NCBI RefSeq assembly: GCF_905372745.1
Contig: NZ_CAJPQR010000013.1
Coordinates: forward strand, 1-58,988
From: an uncultured Campylobacter sp.
GTDB taxonomy: Bacteria; Campylobacterota; Campylobacteria; Campylobacterales; Campylobacteraceae
Direction: 5' to 3'
DNA: 58,988 bases
The stretch's first letter is position 1; every line of letters starts with the position of its first letter. The position numbers and the translations under genes are program-made. Below are positions 46,084 to 54,072 of this stretch, one piece after another. The notes beneath the pieces are model-generated. The model saw only the letters and a program-made list of their open reading frames with translations. It was not told the origin of the DNA and searched no databases.

Positions 46084-46989
46084 ATGGATAAATATAGCAC
46101 GCGTTGCACGGTCTCAAAGGTCGATTTTTTCGATACGCTGACGATAAAAAACGGCGAGGGCAAAAAAAGCCTCAGCTGGCGAGGACGCCGCCTCGTCGTG
46201 ATCGCGCTAGTGCATATTTTGTTCGTGCTCTCTTACCGCGCGGATATTCAAATTTTAGAAGGCGACATCAGCGGATCAAGGATTTTGGGCTTTCATTTGA
46301 CCGACGCTTTTATGAGCTTTCAGGTATTTGCCGCGACGCACGAGTTTCCGATAAATCTCATCATCGGCACGGCTACGATTTTGCTTTTTTACGCGCTCGT
46401 GGGCGGGCGGGCATTTTGCGGCTGGGTGTGTCCTTATACCTTTTTAGGCGAGATCGGCGAGAAAATCCACGAAAATTTAGCCGCCAAAAAGATAATCAAA
46501 CGCCGCGAGTTCGACCCCAAATGGCGCTATGTCTTTACCGCGCTTTTTATCGCGATGAGCTTTGCTAGCTCGCAGCTCGTGTTTGAGATATTTAGCGTGA
46601 CGGGCATAGTGTCTAGGTTCGTCATTTACGGCTATTTTCACGCGATTTGGTTTGCCCTTTTCGTACTTTTAGTCGAGATTTTCTACTCCCGCAGGGGCTG
46701 GTGCCGCTACGTCTGCCCCATCGGCGCGACGTATTCGCTGCTAACACGCACCAACGCCGTAAAAGTCAGCTGGAACAAGGACCGCTGCGACCACTGTTTA
46801 GTATGCATCGATACCTGCCTCGTGCCGCACGTGCTAGAAATCACGAAGAAAAACGCCAAACTAGACGGCGACGAAAATAAAAAAGAATTTCGTCTCGTAG
46901 GCGGCGACTGCACGCTTTGCGGGCGCTGTATCGACGTGTGTCACCACGACGCGCTGAAATTCGACAACGGCTTTAAAAAGCTCATCTAA
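46084..46989 (+). CDS. nosH: NosH, membrane polyferredoxin quinol dehydrogenase
   Basis: 301 residues of the NapH type: four to five membrane helices, two CxxxCP loops (CGWVCPYTF and CRYVCPIGA) and two C-terminal 4Fe-4S motifs (CDHCLVCIDTC, CTLCGRCIDVC). It would oxidise menaquinol and pass electrons to NosG. It replaces the NosR flavoprotein route of other denitrifiers. Starts 3 nt after nosC2. Confidence 0.93.
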   Translation: MDKYSTRCTVSKVDFFDTLTIKNGEGKKSLSWRGRRLVVIALVHILFVLSYRADIQILEGDISGSRILGFHLTDAFMSFQVFAATHEFPINLIIGTATILLFYALVGGRAFCGWVCPYTFLGEIGEKIHENLAAKKIIKRREFDPKWRYVFTALFIAMSFASSQLVFEIFSVTGIVSRFVIYGYFHAIWFALFVLLVEIFYSRRGWCRYVCPIGATYSLLTRTNAVKVSWNKDRCDHCLVCIDTCLVPHVLEITKKNAKLDGDENKKEFRLVGGDCTLCGRCIDVCHHDALKFDNGFKKLI

Positions 46990-46999
46990 AAGGATAAAT

Positions 47000-47659
47000 T
47001 TGATAATCTTAAAAGACATCACTAAGGCTTTTGGCTCGCAGAAGATACTGCAAAACGTAAATTTAAACATAAAAAAGGGGCAAAAAACGGTCGTGCTCGG
47101 GCAAAACGGCGCCGGCAAAAGCTCGCTGATGCGCATAATCCTGGGCGAATTTAAGCCAAACAGCGGCGAGGTGCGAGTAAACGGCTTTGATCCTTTTACC
47201 GCGCGCAAAGAAGCCCTTAGCGTGATATCTTTCGTCCCGCAAACTCCGCCGCCGCTTAAATTTAACCTAAAAGAGCTTTGCGAGTTCGTCTGCAAAAGCT
47301 CGGGCGCCCCGCAGGAAAACATAGAAAAATTTTGCGAAAAAATGGAGCTTGATCTAAAAGGAAATTTTCACAAGCCCTTTTACAAACTCTCAGGCGGTAT
47401 GAAGCAAAAAATGTTAATCGCAATCGCCTTTGCTAAAGATACCGAGGCCATGATGTTTGACGAACCTACTGCAAATTTAGACCCCAAAGCCAGGCGAAAT
47501 TTTATGGATCTGCTAGGCGAGTTTGCGCGCGAAAAGACGCTGGTTTTCATCTCGCACAGGCTTGATGAGGTGCAGGGCATATCAAACCGCTACGTCGAGA
47601 TGGACCTGGGGCAGATCATAAAAGACGAGCCGATCTATCAAGGAGGCGCGCATGCGTAA
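47000..47659 (+). CDS. nosF: NosF, ABC transporter ATPase
   Basis: 219 residues. Walker A GQNGAGKSS (about 35-42), signature LSGGMKQKM, Walker B MMFDEPTANLD and the H-loop ISHRLDE are all present. Start is TTG with AAAGGA 6 nt before. It energises NosY and, with NosD, CuZ assembly. The end overlaps nosY by 8 nt. Confidence 0.95.
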   Translation: MIILKDITKAFGSQKILQNVNLNIKKGQKTVVLGQNGAGKSSLMRIILGEFKPNSGEVRVNGFDPFTARKEALSVISFVPQTPPPLKFNLKELCEFVCKSSGAPQENIEKFCEKMELDLKGNFHKPFYKLSGGMKQKMLIAIAFAKDTEAMMFDEPTANLDPKARRNFMDLLGEFAREKTLVFISHRLDEVQGISNRYVEMDLGQIIKDEPIYQGGAHA

Positions 47660-48479
47660 CTTGCTACTCATCGCCAAACTAGATGTCGCCGAGTCGCTGC
47701 GCTCGCGCTGGTTTCTCATCTATATGCTAGTTTTTATGGGGCTTATCGTTACTTTTATCTTTAGCGGCGTGACGGACTCGCGGGTGCTGGGTTTTAGCGG
47801 ACTTACGCGGCTTTTGCTGCTTTTTATCCAAATTTGCATCGTTATCGTGCCCATTTTTATCCTCATCTCGACCGTGCGCAGTATCAGCGCCGACCGCGAT
47901 ACGAACCTGCTTGAGTATATGCTTAGCTTTCCCGTTAGCCTGGGCGAATACTATTTCGGCAAGGCTTTGGGGCGTATTTTCGTTATTTTCGTGCCGCTTT
48001 TGCTATCTTTTGTTTTAGCAGTAGTTGCCGGTTTAGTTAAAAAAATCGAGATCCCGTGGGATATCCTAAGCCTCTACACCGCCCTACTTTTCGCGCTTAG
48101 CTTCGTATTTTTGTCGTTTGGATTTCTTATCTCCTCGGCTATCAAAAATCAAGAAATGGGTCAAGGCGTCGCGTTTTTACTCTGGCTTATCTTGTTAGCG
48201 TTTTTGGATCTTGCGCTGATGGGCTTTTTGATGAAAACTAACGTACGCGAGGACATCATCTTTTTTATCGCGCTCATTAATCCGATCGAGGTCTTTAGGA
48301 TCGCGGCGATTAGCCTGTTTGATCCAAATTTAGCCGTGATCGGAGTGGCGTCGAATTTCGTATTAAACAACTTTAGCGCGTTTGGATTTGTGATTTACTC
48401 GATTTTTTATCCGCTGATTTTAGGCGCGATTATGCTTGTTAGCGGATATTTTATCTTTAGCAGCAGGGATTTGGTGTAA
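47652..48479 (+). CDS. nosY: NosY, ABC transporter permease
   Basis: 275 residues with six predicted membrane helices, ABC-2 type. ATG lies inside the last codons of nosF. It is the last gene of the cluster here; a nosL gene, usual after nosY, is not found. A hairpin follows at once. Confidence 0.93.
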   Translation: MRNLLLIAKLDVAESLRSRWFLIYMLVFMGLIVTFIFSGVTDSRVLGFSGLTRLLLLFIQICIVIVPIFILISTVRSISADRDTNLLEYMLSFPVSLGEYYFGKALGRIFVIFVPLLLSFVLAVVAGLVKKIEIPWDILSLYTALLFALSFVFLSFGFLISSAIKNQEMGQGVAFLLWLILLAFLDLALMGFLMKTNVREDIIFFIALINPIEVFRIAAISLFDPNLAVIGVASNFVLNNFSAFGFVIYSIFYPLILGAIMLVSGYFIFSSRDLV

Positions 48480-48483
48480 ATTT

Positions 48484-48537
48484 AGCTAGTCTGCGGTAGC
48501 CGAATTTGGCGTTTAGGCAGGCTAGCTAGTCGTTTTA
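48484..48537 (+). terminator. Terminator-like hairpin after nosY
   Basis: AGCTAGTCTGC (48484-48494) pairs with GCAGGCTAGCT (48517-48527), 11 bp with one G·U, enclosing a smaller GCC/GGC stem. The 3' side continues AGTCGTTTT. It begins 5 nt past nosY and probably ends the nos transcript, though the T tract is displaced. Confidence 0.55.
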
Positions 48538-48862
48538 TCAAGCAAATTTGACCGCCCGCGTGGCTAAACTGCGATGAAACGACGCCATTTTCTACGCTAC
48601 CCATAACCGCTAAAACCCAAAATTTATCATCGCAGTGAGGCGTATTAGATTTAAGTTCAAAATTCGCCTTTTATTTTATCGCGGCGATATATTTACCGGA
48701 CGCTACTTTACCGACCGGCGGCTGGGTATCTTGACCCCATATATAGTAGCCTAGTACCTGTTTAAATAGTCGCCGTTTAAATTTAGATTAAATACAGCCA
48801 TTGTTTATCCTTTGTATGAAATTTTTTATTTCAAAATCTTTAACGAAATTTATATAAAACTT
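48538..48862. other. Decayed stretch between nosY and an orphan gene
   Basis: Holds the frameshifted short gene listed separately and, on the minus strand, a 60-codon open stretch without a start that follows it in frame. It contains a second copy of the motif AAGG-n-TTGAACTTAAAT, which also starts the orphan gene at 49642, hinting at an old tandem duplication. Confidence 0.4.
48671..48801 (-). pseudogene. Short gene with frameshift
   Basis: An ATG at 48801 preceded by AAAGGA at 7-nt spacing opens MAVFNLNLNGDYLNRY and then stops at 48751. A one-base shift near 48759 restores a frame that reads VLGYYIWGQDTQPPVGKVAS and KYIAAIK to a TAA at 48671. The good ribosome binding site and protein-like second half argue that this was a gene of about 43 residues. 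Not recognised; could also be a sequencing error. Confidence 0.5.
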
Positions 48863-49642
48863 TTAGCGCCTCTCTATATCTCTACCGCCCAAATAATTTT
48901 CTTCCAGCGGATAATTTATATTGCCGCAGTTATCAAATTTAAACCCTTTTCCGATACCGACTACGGCATTTTTTCTCTCTTTATAGTATTTCTTCACGAT
49001 AATAAAATTTTCTCTCGTATCGTACAGATACTCCGAATGGTTAAATTGCATATAATTACCGTTAAATATAGCGAATTTATCAAGGAGCAAAGTGCCAGTA
49101 ACATCATTCTCACTACCATCTATTCCAACTATCGGTCTATCAAATCCAACGCTCATATCGTTCAAATTTATTTTTAGATATTTCTTTGGATCGGTTTTTT
49201 TAGCCTTTAGCTCTTTCATCAGTATCTCCTCGGTCGTTTTTCCCTCTTGATAATATTTTTCTAATACTTCAAAACAATTCGATAAGTTTATATTTTCTAG
49301 TTCATAGTATGCAACCTCGTATCTACTATGCCAAAAACTACCGAAGGTTTTAAATTTATAATCGTCAATCATCCAATCTAGTTTTATATCATAATCTAAA
49401 TACGCTCCTGCTACTTTTTTATACAGCTCCTCTTTGGGTAAAATTCTATCCTCTTTAAGACAATAGCCCTGCTTGTATTTGTTGTAGTCGGAAAGGGAAA
49501 CTATCACAAAGCCTCGCGAGGTGGAAAAATCTGGCACGATGCGGATAAATGCGGTGCCTAGTATCGCCGTAAAAAGCACGACCGACCAAACTATCTTTTT
49601 AAGTTTGCTACCGAAGAGTTTTTGTTTTAAATTTAAGTTCAA
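48863..49642 (-). CDS. Orphan membrane-anchored protein, 259 aa
   Basis: One N-terminal membrane helix (IVWSVVLFTAILGTAFI) with the positive-inside signature, so the remaining ~220 residues face the periplasm. That domain is Tyr-, Asn- and Lys-rich, with only a few Cys (two or three) that could pair. Start is TTG with AAGG at 7 nt. Base composition is clearly more AT-rich than its neighbours, suggesting transfer. No family recognised. Confidence 0.7.
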   Translation of the reverse strand: MNLNLKQKLFGSKLKKIVWSVVLFTAILGTAFIRIVPDFSTSRGFVIVSLSDYNKYKQGYCLKEDRILPKEELYKKVAGAYLDYDIKLDWMIDDYKFKTFGSFWHSRYEVAYYELENINLSNCFEVLEKYYQEGKTTEEILMKELKAKKTDPKKYLKINLNDMSVGFDRPIVGIDGSENDVTGTLLLDKFAIFNGNYMQFNHSEYLYDTRENFIIVKKYYKERKNAVVGIGKGFKFDNCGNINYPLEENYLGGRDIERR

Positions 49643-49672
49643 AATTTGCCTTGTTGTTTTATTTTCATTATG

Positions 49673-49678
49673 ATTATA
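49673..49678 (-). promoter_or_regulatory. Predicted -10 of the orphan gene
   Basis: TATAAT on the minus strand about 31 bp before the TTG start. No -35 is evident and the upstream TGn is lacking, so support is moderate. Confidence 0.45.
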
Positions 49679-49812
49679 TTGTGATCAAACTTAGGCGTTT
49701 ATAAGCGGGTATCGCTGTTTTAAAATTTAATTTTGCAGGGGTCTTTTGCCAGAGCTTAGACAATAGGCAAATTTGACGACCCAGCCGCCAAATTTGCCTA
49801 TCATAGCGTAAT

Positions 49813-52800
49813 TTAAGCCTCTTCCTCTGCGCCCAAATTTCCCTCGCCGGCAACCAGCTGGGCCGCTAGCTTTTTGCTTGATTTAAAGTCCACCTTACCC
49901 GTTCCTAGCACCGGTACGGCATCTACTTTATAAATCTTTGAAGGCTGCATGATGGACGGTATCGCAGAAGCCCTGATGCGCGCGGCCACGTCATCCTCGC
50001 TTATCTCGCCGCTAAAGAGCATTACGACTTGCTCGCCCTTTTTCTCGTCGGCGACGTTGGTGCAGACAAAGGTAACCTCATCGCCCAGCACGCCTGAAAT
50101 TTGAGCCTCGAGCGCGCCTAGGCTTATCATCTCGCCGCCGATTTTAGCAAAGCGAGATAGCCTATCCGTGATGGTTAAAAAGCCCGCCTCGTCTAAAAAG
50201 CCGATGTCGCCGCTGTTATAGTAGCGCACGCCGTCTAGCTCGACGATCGCCTCTTTCGTGCGCTCCTCATCTAGATAGTAGCCCTTCATCACCTGATGGC
50301 CGCCGATTAGGATTAGGCCGGCCTGCCCGTTTTCTAGCTTTTCTAGGCTTGTAGGGTCGCAGATTCTTATTATCGTGCCTGCAGTCGGTAGACCCACGCT
50401 GCCCTCTTTTGAGAAAACAAGCTCTTTAAAAAACTCGGGCTCTAGCACGTTTGCGGTATTTACGCTAACGACGGGCGAGGTCTCGGTCGTGCCGTAGCCT
50501 TCGTAAATTTCGACGCCGAATTTCATCTTAAACTCGCACTTAACGGCCGCGTTTAGCTTCTCCGCGCCGGCTATCGCGTAGCGGATCGTAGAAAACATCA
50601 GCGGATTTAGCTTTTTGTTTTTGGTATAGAGCCTAAAAAACGTAGAAGTGCCAAACATTATCGTCGCGTGGTATTTAGCAACCATCTTACCCACGGCAAA
50701 GGCGTCCGTGGGATCAGGCACGTGAGCAGAGGCGATACCCTCGCTAAGCGGGAAAAAGGTCGCCGCGGTAAGCCCAAACGAGTGAAATATCGGTAGCGAC
50801 GCTAAGATAACGTCGTTGCCGTCCGTATTTACGATCTCTGAAATTTGCTTGATGTTAGCCATTATGTTTTTATGCGTTAGCACGATGCCCTTTGGCGTGC
50901 CTTCGCTGCCGCTGCTAAAGAGTATCGTAGCATCGTCGTCGATGCGAACGTCGCGAAAATAAATAAGCTCAAGCAGCCAGCGCGGCATCAAAATCGCCTT
51001 TAGCATCGCGCAAATTTTATCAGCCTTGCTTATGCCTTGCGCGACGTCTTCGAGATAGATGAGCCTGCCTTTTAGAGATTCTTCCAGCTCAAAGCCGCGA
51101 GCCTTTAGCTTGGCGATAAACTGGCGCGACGTAATTATGCTTCTTAACCCAGCCTTGTCCGCGCAGCCGATCAAATTTTGCTCGCTAAGCGTGTAGTTTA
51201 GATTTACGCTTATCTTGCCTCTGATAAATAGCATCAAATTTATAATGCTACCCATCACCGAGGAAGGCAGTATCACGCCGACGTTTCGCTCTTTTAAAAA
51301 CGAGAATTTAAATTTAGACAAAAACACAAGCACCGTCGCGATAACCTTGAGATTGTTTAGATCAGCGCCCGTGCTATCTACCATCGAGCGTTTAAACAGA
51401 TTTGCTTTAGCGTGTTTTAGCCAGCTAAACTGCATAGGCTCGAGAGTTTTTAGATACTCCGCCCAGCTAAAAAACGACAGCTCGACGACCTTTTCGCGTA
51501 CCTGCGGGGCTTTGGTTTCAGGTGCCAAAGGCGCGCCGAAGCTCACCCTGATAGCGCGCTTGCCGTCTATTTTGCGGCTGATTTTTTGGTAGTATTTTTG
51601 AGCGCGCGAGAAGCTAGAACCCCAAAGACCGCGCAGATAAAACGGCACGATGACGGAGTTCGTATCGCTTGCGGCTATCTCGTAACCGTGCGCAAACTCG
51701 TCTATCTGGCCGTTATAGCTGATATGACCCTCAGGAAACAGCGCCACCACGTCGCCCGCGTCTAGGCACTCGCGGATCTTTTCTAGCGCGCTTTTGCTAG
51801 CGCCCGCGCCTATCGGGATCACGTCAAATAAATTTAACAGCCATTTTAGGTACCAAATTTCATAAAAGCTCTTATGCATCGCAAATCTGATCGGGCGCGG
51901 AGAGGCCATCTGCAGCACCGCCCAGTCTATCCAGCTCATGTGGTTGCCAAGTAGCAGCACGCCGCCTTTTTGCGGGATATTTTCGACGCCGTCGACGTTG
52001 ATGGTGTATCCGATCCTAAAAAACGGCATGATAAGCAAGCGAGCAAAAAGATGCGGCAGGTACTTTATCGCTACCAGCGCGCAGATAAGCACGCTAAAAG
52101 AAGTAATGACGAAAATTTCGGGCGTACTAACGGCAAATATGCTAAACGCCATCGCAAGCAGTAAAAACGCCGCCATGAAGATGTTTTGGATAAAGTTGCT
52201 GCCCGCTAGCGTGCGGCCCATCTGCTCTTCAGAGGTAAAAAACTGGATATTTGCGTTTAGCGGCACGATGAAAATGCCGCCGCTAAAACCGAACAAAAAG
52301 GACGCCAGCGTCATAAACGCAGCACTTGAACCCTGCGCAAACATAAGTAGCGAAACAAAAAGCCCAAGCGCGCCAAAAGGCACGATGCCCATCTCGATGT
52401 GGTTTTTCGAGTAGCTGCCCGCTAGCGCTGAGCCCACGACTAGACCGATGGTGCTAACGGCTAAAATCGCCTGCACGATCATGACGTTGTTATCCGCGCT
52501 CATAGCCTTGTAGTGAGCGGGGAAAACGGCGATAACCAGCTGCGCTACCGCCCAGAAAACCGAAAGTCCCAGCGTGCATAAAAAGGCGTTTTTGTTGTTA
52601 AAGATGTGCTTGGTGTTTTCTTTTAGGTAGCCTAGTTTAAAGTACTTTTTCGCGTCAAATTTAAGCCCGGCGTCAGTCGCCTCGAAAAACGGAATCTTAA
52701 ACGTAAAAATCGTCTCTGCTACCGAGCAAACAAAAAGTATCGCGCCGATAAACCAGACCGATTTTATCATCTCTCCGGCATCCGTGCTAGTAGCGGCGTA

Positions 52801-53295
52801 GCTCTCGAAAATAGCCGAGAAAACAAACGAGCCAAGCAAAATCGCCACGATAGTAAAGGCCTGCACGATACCGTTTGCAGCGCCAAGCTTTTCTGCGCCC
52901 ACGATTTTTTTGATTAGTCCGTATTTAGCGGGGCTATACACCGCGCTTTGTACCGCTAGCAGCAGCGTCGTACCGAACGCCACGTAAAACCAGCCGCAAA
53001 GGTAGCTCACGGTTATAAAAAGCGTGAGTAAAATTTCGCTCGCCGCCGCGTATCTCGTGATGCGGGTGCGCGAAAATTTGTCGTTTAAAAAGCCAGAAAC
53101 GCTAAAAAGCATGATGTAGGGCAGCAAGATTAGCAAATTTACGAGCGAGGTCAGGATGATCTGTAAATTTTCATCCTCGATGCTCTTAAAAAGTATGTTT
53201 TGGATCGTGATCTTGTGGCCAAGATCGACGACCGCGTTGATAAACATAACGATCAAAAAGGGCAAAAAGCCCCTAACCGAAAAAACGCCTTTCAT
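49813..53295 (-). CDS. aas: LplT-PlsC-Aas fusion: lysophospholipid transporter / acyltransferase / acyl-ACP synthetase
   Basis: 1160 residues in three parts. Residues 1-~410 are a major-facilitator transporter of LplT type with about 12 helices. Residues ~425-625 are a PlsC acyltransferase with His452-x4-Asp457 (NHMSWIDW) and FPEGHISYNG. Residues ~640-1140 are an AMP-binding acyl synthetase with SSGSEGTPKG (794-803) and YGTTETSPVV. In E. coli LplT and Aas are separate proteins that flip and re-acylate lysophospholipids; here one protein could do both. Overlaps the MerR gene by 4 nt. Confidence 0.92.
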   Translation of the reverse strand: MKGVFSVRGFLPFLIVMFINAVVDLGHKITIQNILFKSIEDENLQIILTSLVNLLILLPYIMLFSVSGFLNDKFSRTRITRYAAASEILLTLFITVSYLCGWFYVAFGTTLLLAVQSAVYSPAKYGLIKKIVGAEKLGAANGIVQAFTIVAILLGSFVFSAIFESYAATSTDAGEMIKSVWFIGAILFVCSVAETIFTFKIPFFEATDAGLKFDAKKYFKLGYLKENTKHIFNNKNAFLCTLGLSVFWAVAQLVIAVFPAHYKAMSADNNVMIVQAILAVSTIGLVVGSALAGSYSKNHIEMGIVPFGALGLFVSLLMFAQGSSAAFMTLASFLFGFSGGIFIVPLNANIQFFTSEEQMGRTLAGSNFIQNIFMAAFLLLAMAFSIFAVSTPEIFVITSFSVLICALVAIKYLPHLFARLLIMPFFRIGYTINVDGVENIPQKGGVLLLGNHMSWIDWAVLQMASPRPIRFAMHKSFYEIWYLKWLLNLFDVIPIGAGASKSALEKIRECLDAGDVVALFPEGHISYNGQIDEFAHGYEIAASDTNSVIVPFYLRGLWGSSFSRAQKYYQKISRKIDGKRAIRVSFGAPLAPETKAPQVREKVVELSFFSWAEYLKTLEPMQFSWLKHAKANLFKRSMVDSTGADLNNLKVIATVLVFLSKFKFSFLKERNVGVILPSSVMGSIINLMLFIRGKISVNLNYTLSEQNLIGCADKAGLRSIITSRQFIAKLKARGFELEESLKGRLIYLEDVAQGISKADKICAMLKAILMPRWLLELIYFRDVRIDDDATILFSSGSEGTPKGIVLTHKNIMANIKQISEIVNTDGNDVILASLPIFHSFGLTAATFFPLSEGIASAHVPDPTDAFAVGKMVAKYHATIMFGTSTFFRLYTKNKKLNPLMFSTIRYAIAGAEKLNAAVKCEFKMKFGVEIYEGYGTTETSPVVSVNTANVLEPEFFKELVFSKEGSVGLPTAGTIIRICDPTSLEKLENGQAGLILIGGHQVMKGYYLDEERTKEAIVELDGVRYYNSGDIGFLDEAGFLTITDRLSRFAKIGGEMISLGALEAQISGVLGDEVTFVCTNVADEKKGEQVVMLFSGEISEDDVAARIRASAIPSIMQPSKIYKVDAVPVLGTGKVDFKSSKKLAAQLVAGEGNLGAEEEA

Positions 53296-53942
53296 TTGTT
53301 CTCCTTTTTGTAGGCATCAAAGGTGTGGAAATTTAATATGTATGGTTTTAGGATCAAGATATTATCGAAAACGAGCTTTAAGGCCGCATTTTTATCCTTT
53401 GCTTTAGCGTAAATTTCGCGCGCGCACTCGGCTTCGATTTTGGCCGTTTGCTTGGCTAAATTTATATAGGTCCGTAAAATTTCTCGCCCGCGCTCGCTCT
53501 TTTGGGTCTCTAGCACGATTTGCAGGATCTCGACCTCTTTTTCGGTTAGCTTGCCGCCGCGCATAAAGATAAATCCGTCTTTTATAAATTTATCCAGCTC
53601 GGCCTCCGTGATACCCAGCCTCTCGCACGCCTGCTCGGCGCTTAGCGTCTGGGCGAAATTTGACCCCATAAAGGTATCGAGCGAATCAAAAAGCGCCTCG
53701 TAGCAGCGCTTAAAGCTAAAGCCCTTTTGCTGCGTGAGCGCCTTGACCTCTTTTAGGCTTAGGTGGAAGTTGCTTTGGACGTATTTGATGAAATTTAGCA
53801 TCAAAAGCGTATCCTCGCCGTACTGATGGACGTTATCTTTTACCTTCACGGGCTCTGGCAAAAGCCCTTCCTTGACGTAAAAGAGTATCGTTGATTTGGG
53901 TGTTTGCGATAGTTCGCAAAGCTCGCTCATCTTGTAGCTCAT
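53292..53942 (-). CDS. MerR-family transcriptional regulator
   Basis: 216 residues. An N-terminal MerR winged helix (MSELCELSQTPKSTILFYV, then EGLLPEPVKVKDNVHQYGED) is followed by a longer effector/dimer region with a second HTH-like segment (ACERLGITEAELDKFIKDGF). No metal-binding Cys cluster typical of metal sensors is seen. It overlaps the acyltransferase fusion by 4 nt, so it probably controls that gene and itself in response to a lipid or membrane signal. Confidence 0.85.
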   Translation of the reverse strand: MSYKMSELCELSQTPKSTILFYVKEGLLPEPVKVKDNVHQYGEDTLLMLNFIKYVQSNFHLSLKEVKALTQQKGFSFKRCYEALFDSLDTFMGSNFAQTLSAEQACERLGITEAELDKFIKDGFIFMRGGKLTEKEVEILQIVLETQKSERGREILRTYINLAKQTAKIEAECAREIYAKAKDKNAALKLVFDNILILKPYILNFHTFDAYKKENK

Positions 53943-54072
53943 CTCTTTCCTTTCGTTAATTTTGACGAAATCTTACGCAAATTTAGCTTAGAAAATCATA
54001 AAGCGTAAAGCACCACTTGACACTTTTTAAAATTTAGGCTATGATTTCGTCAAATTTTAAAAAGGAGAAACG

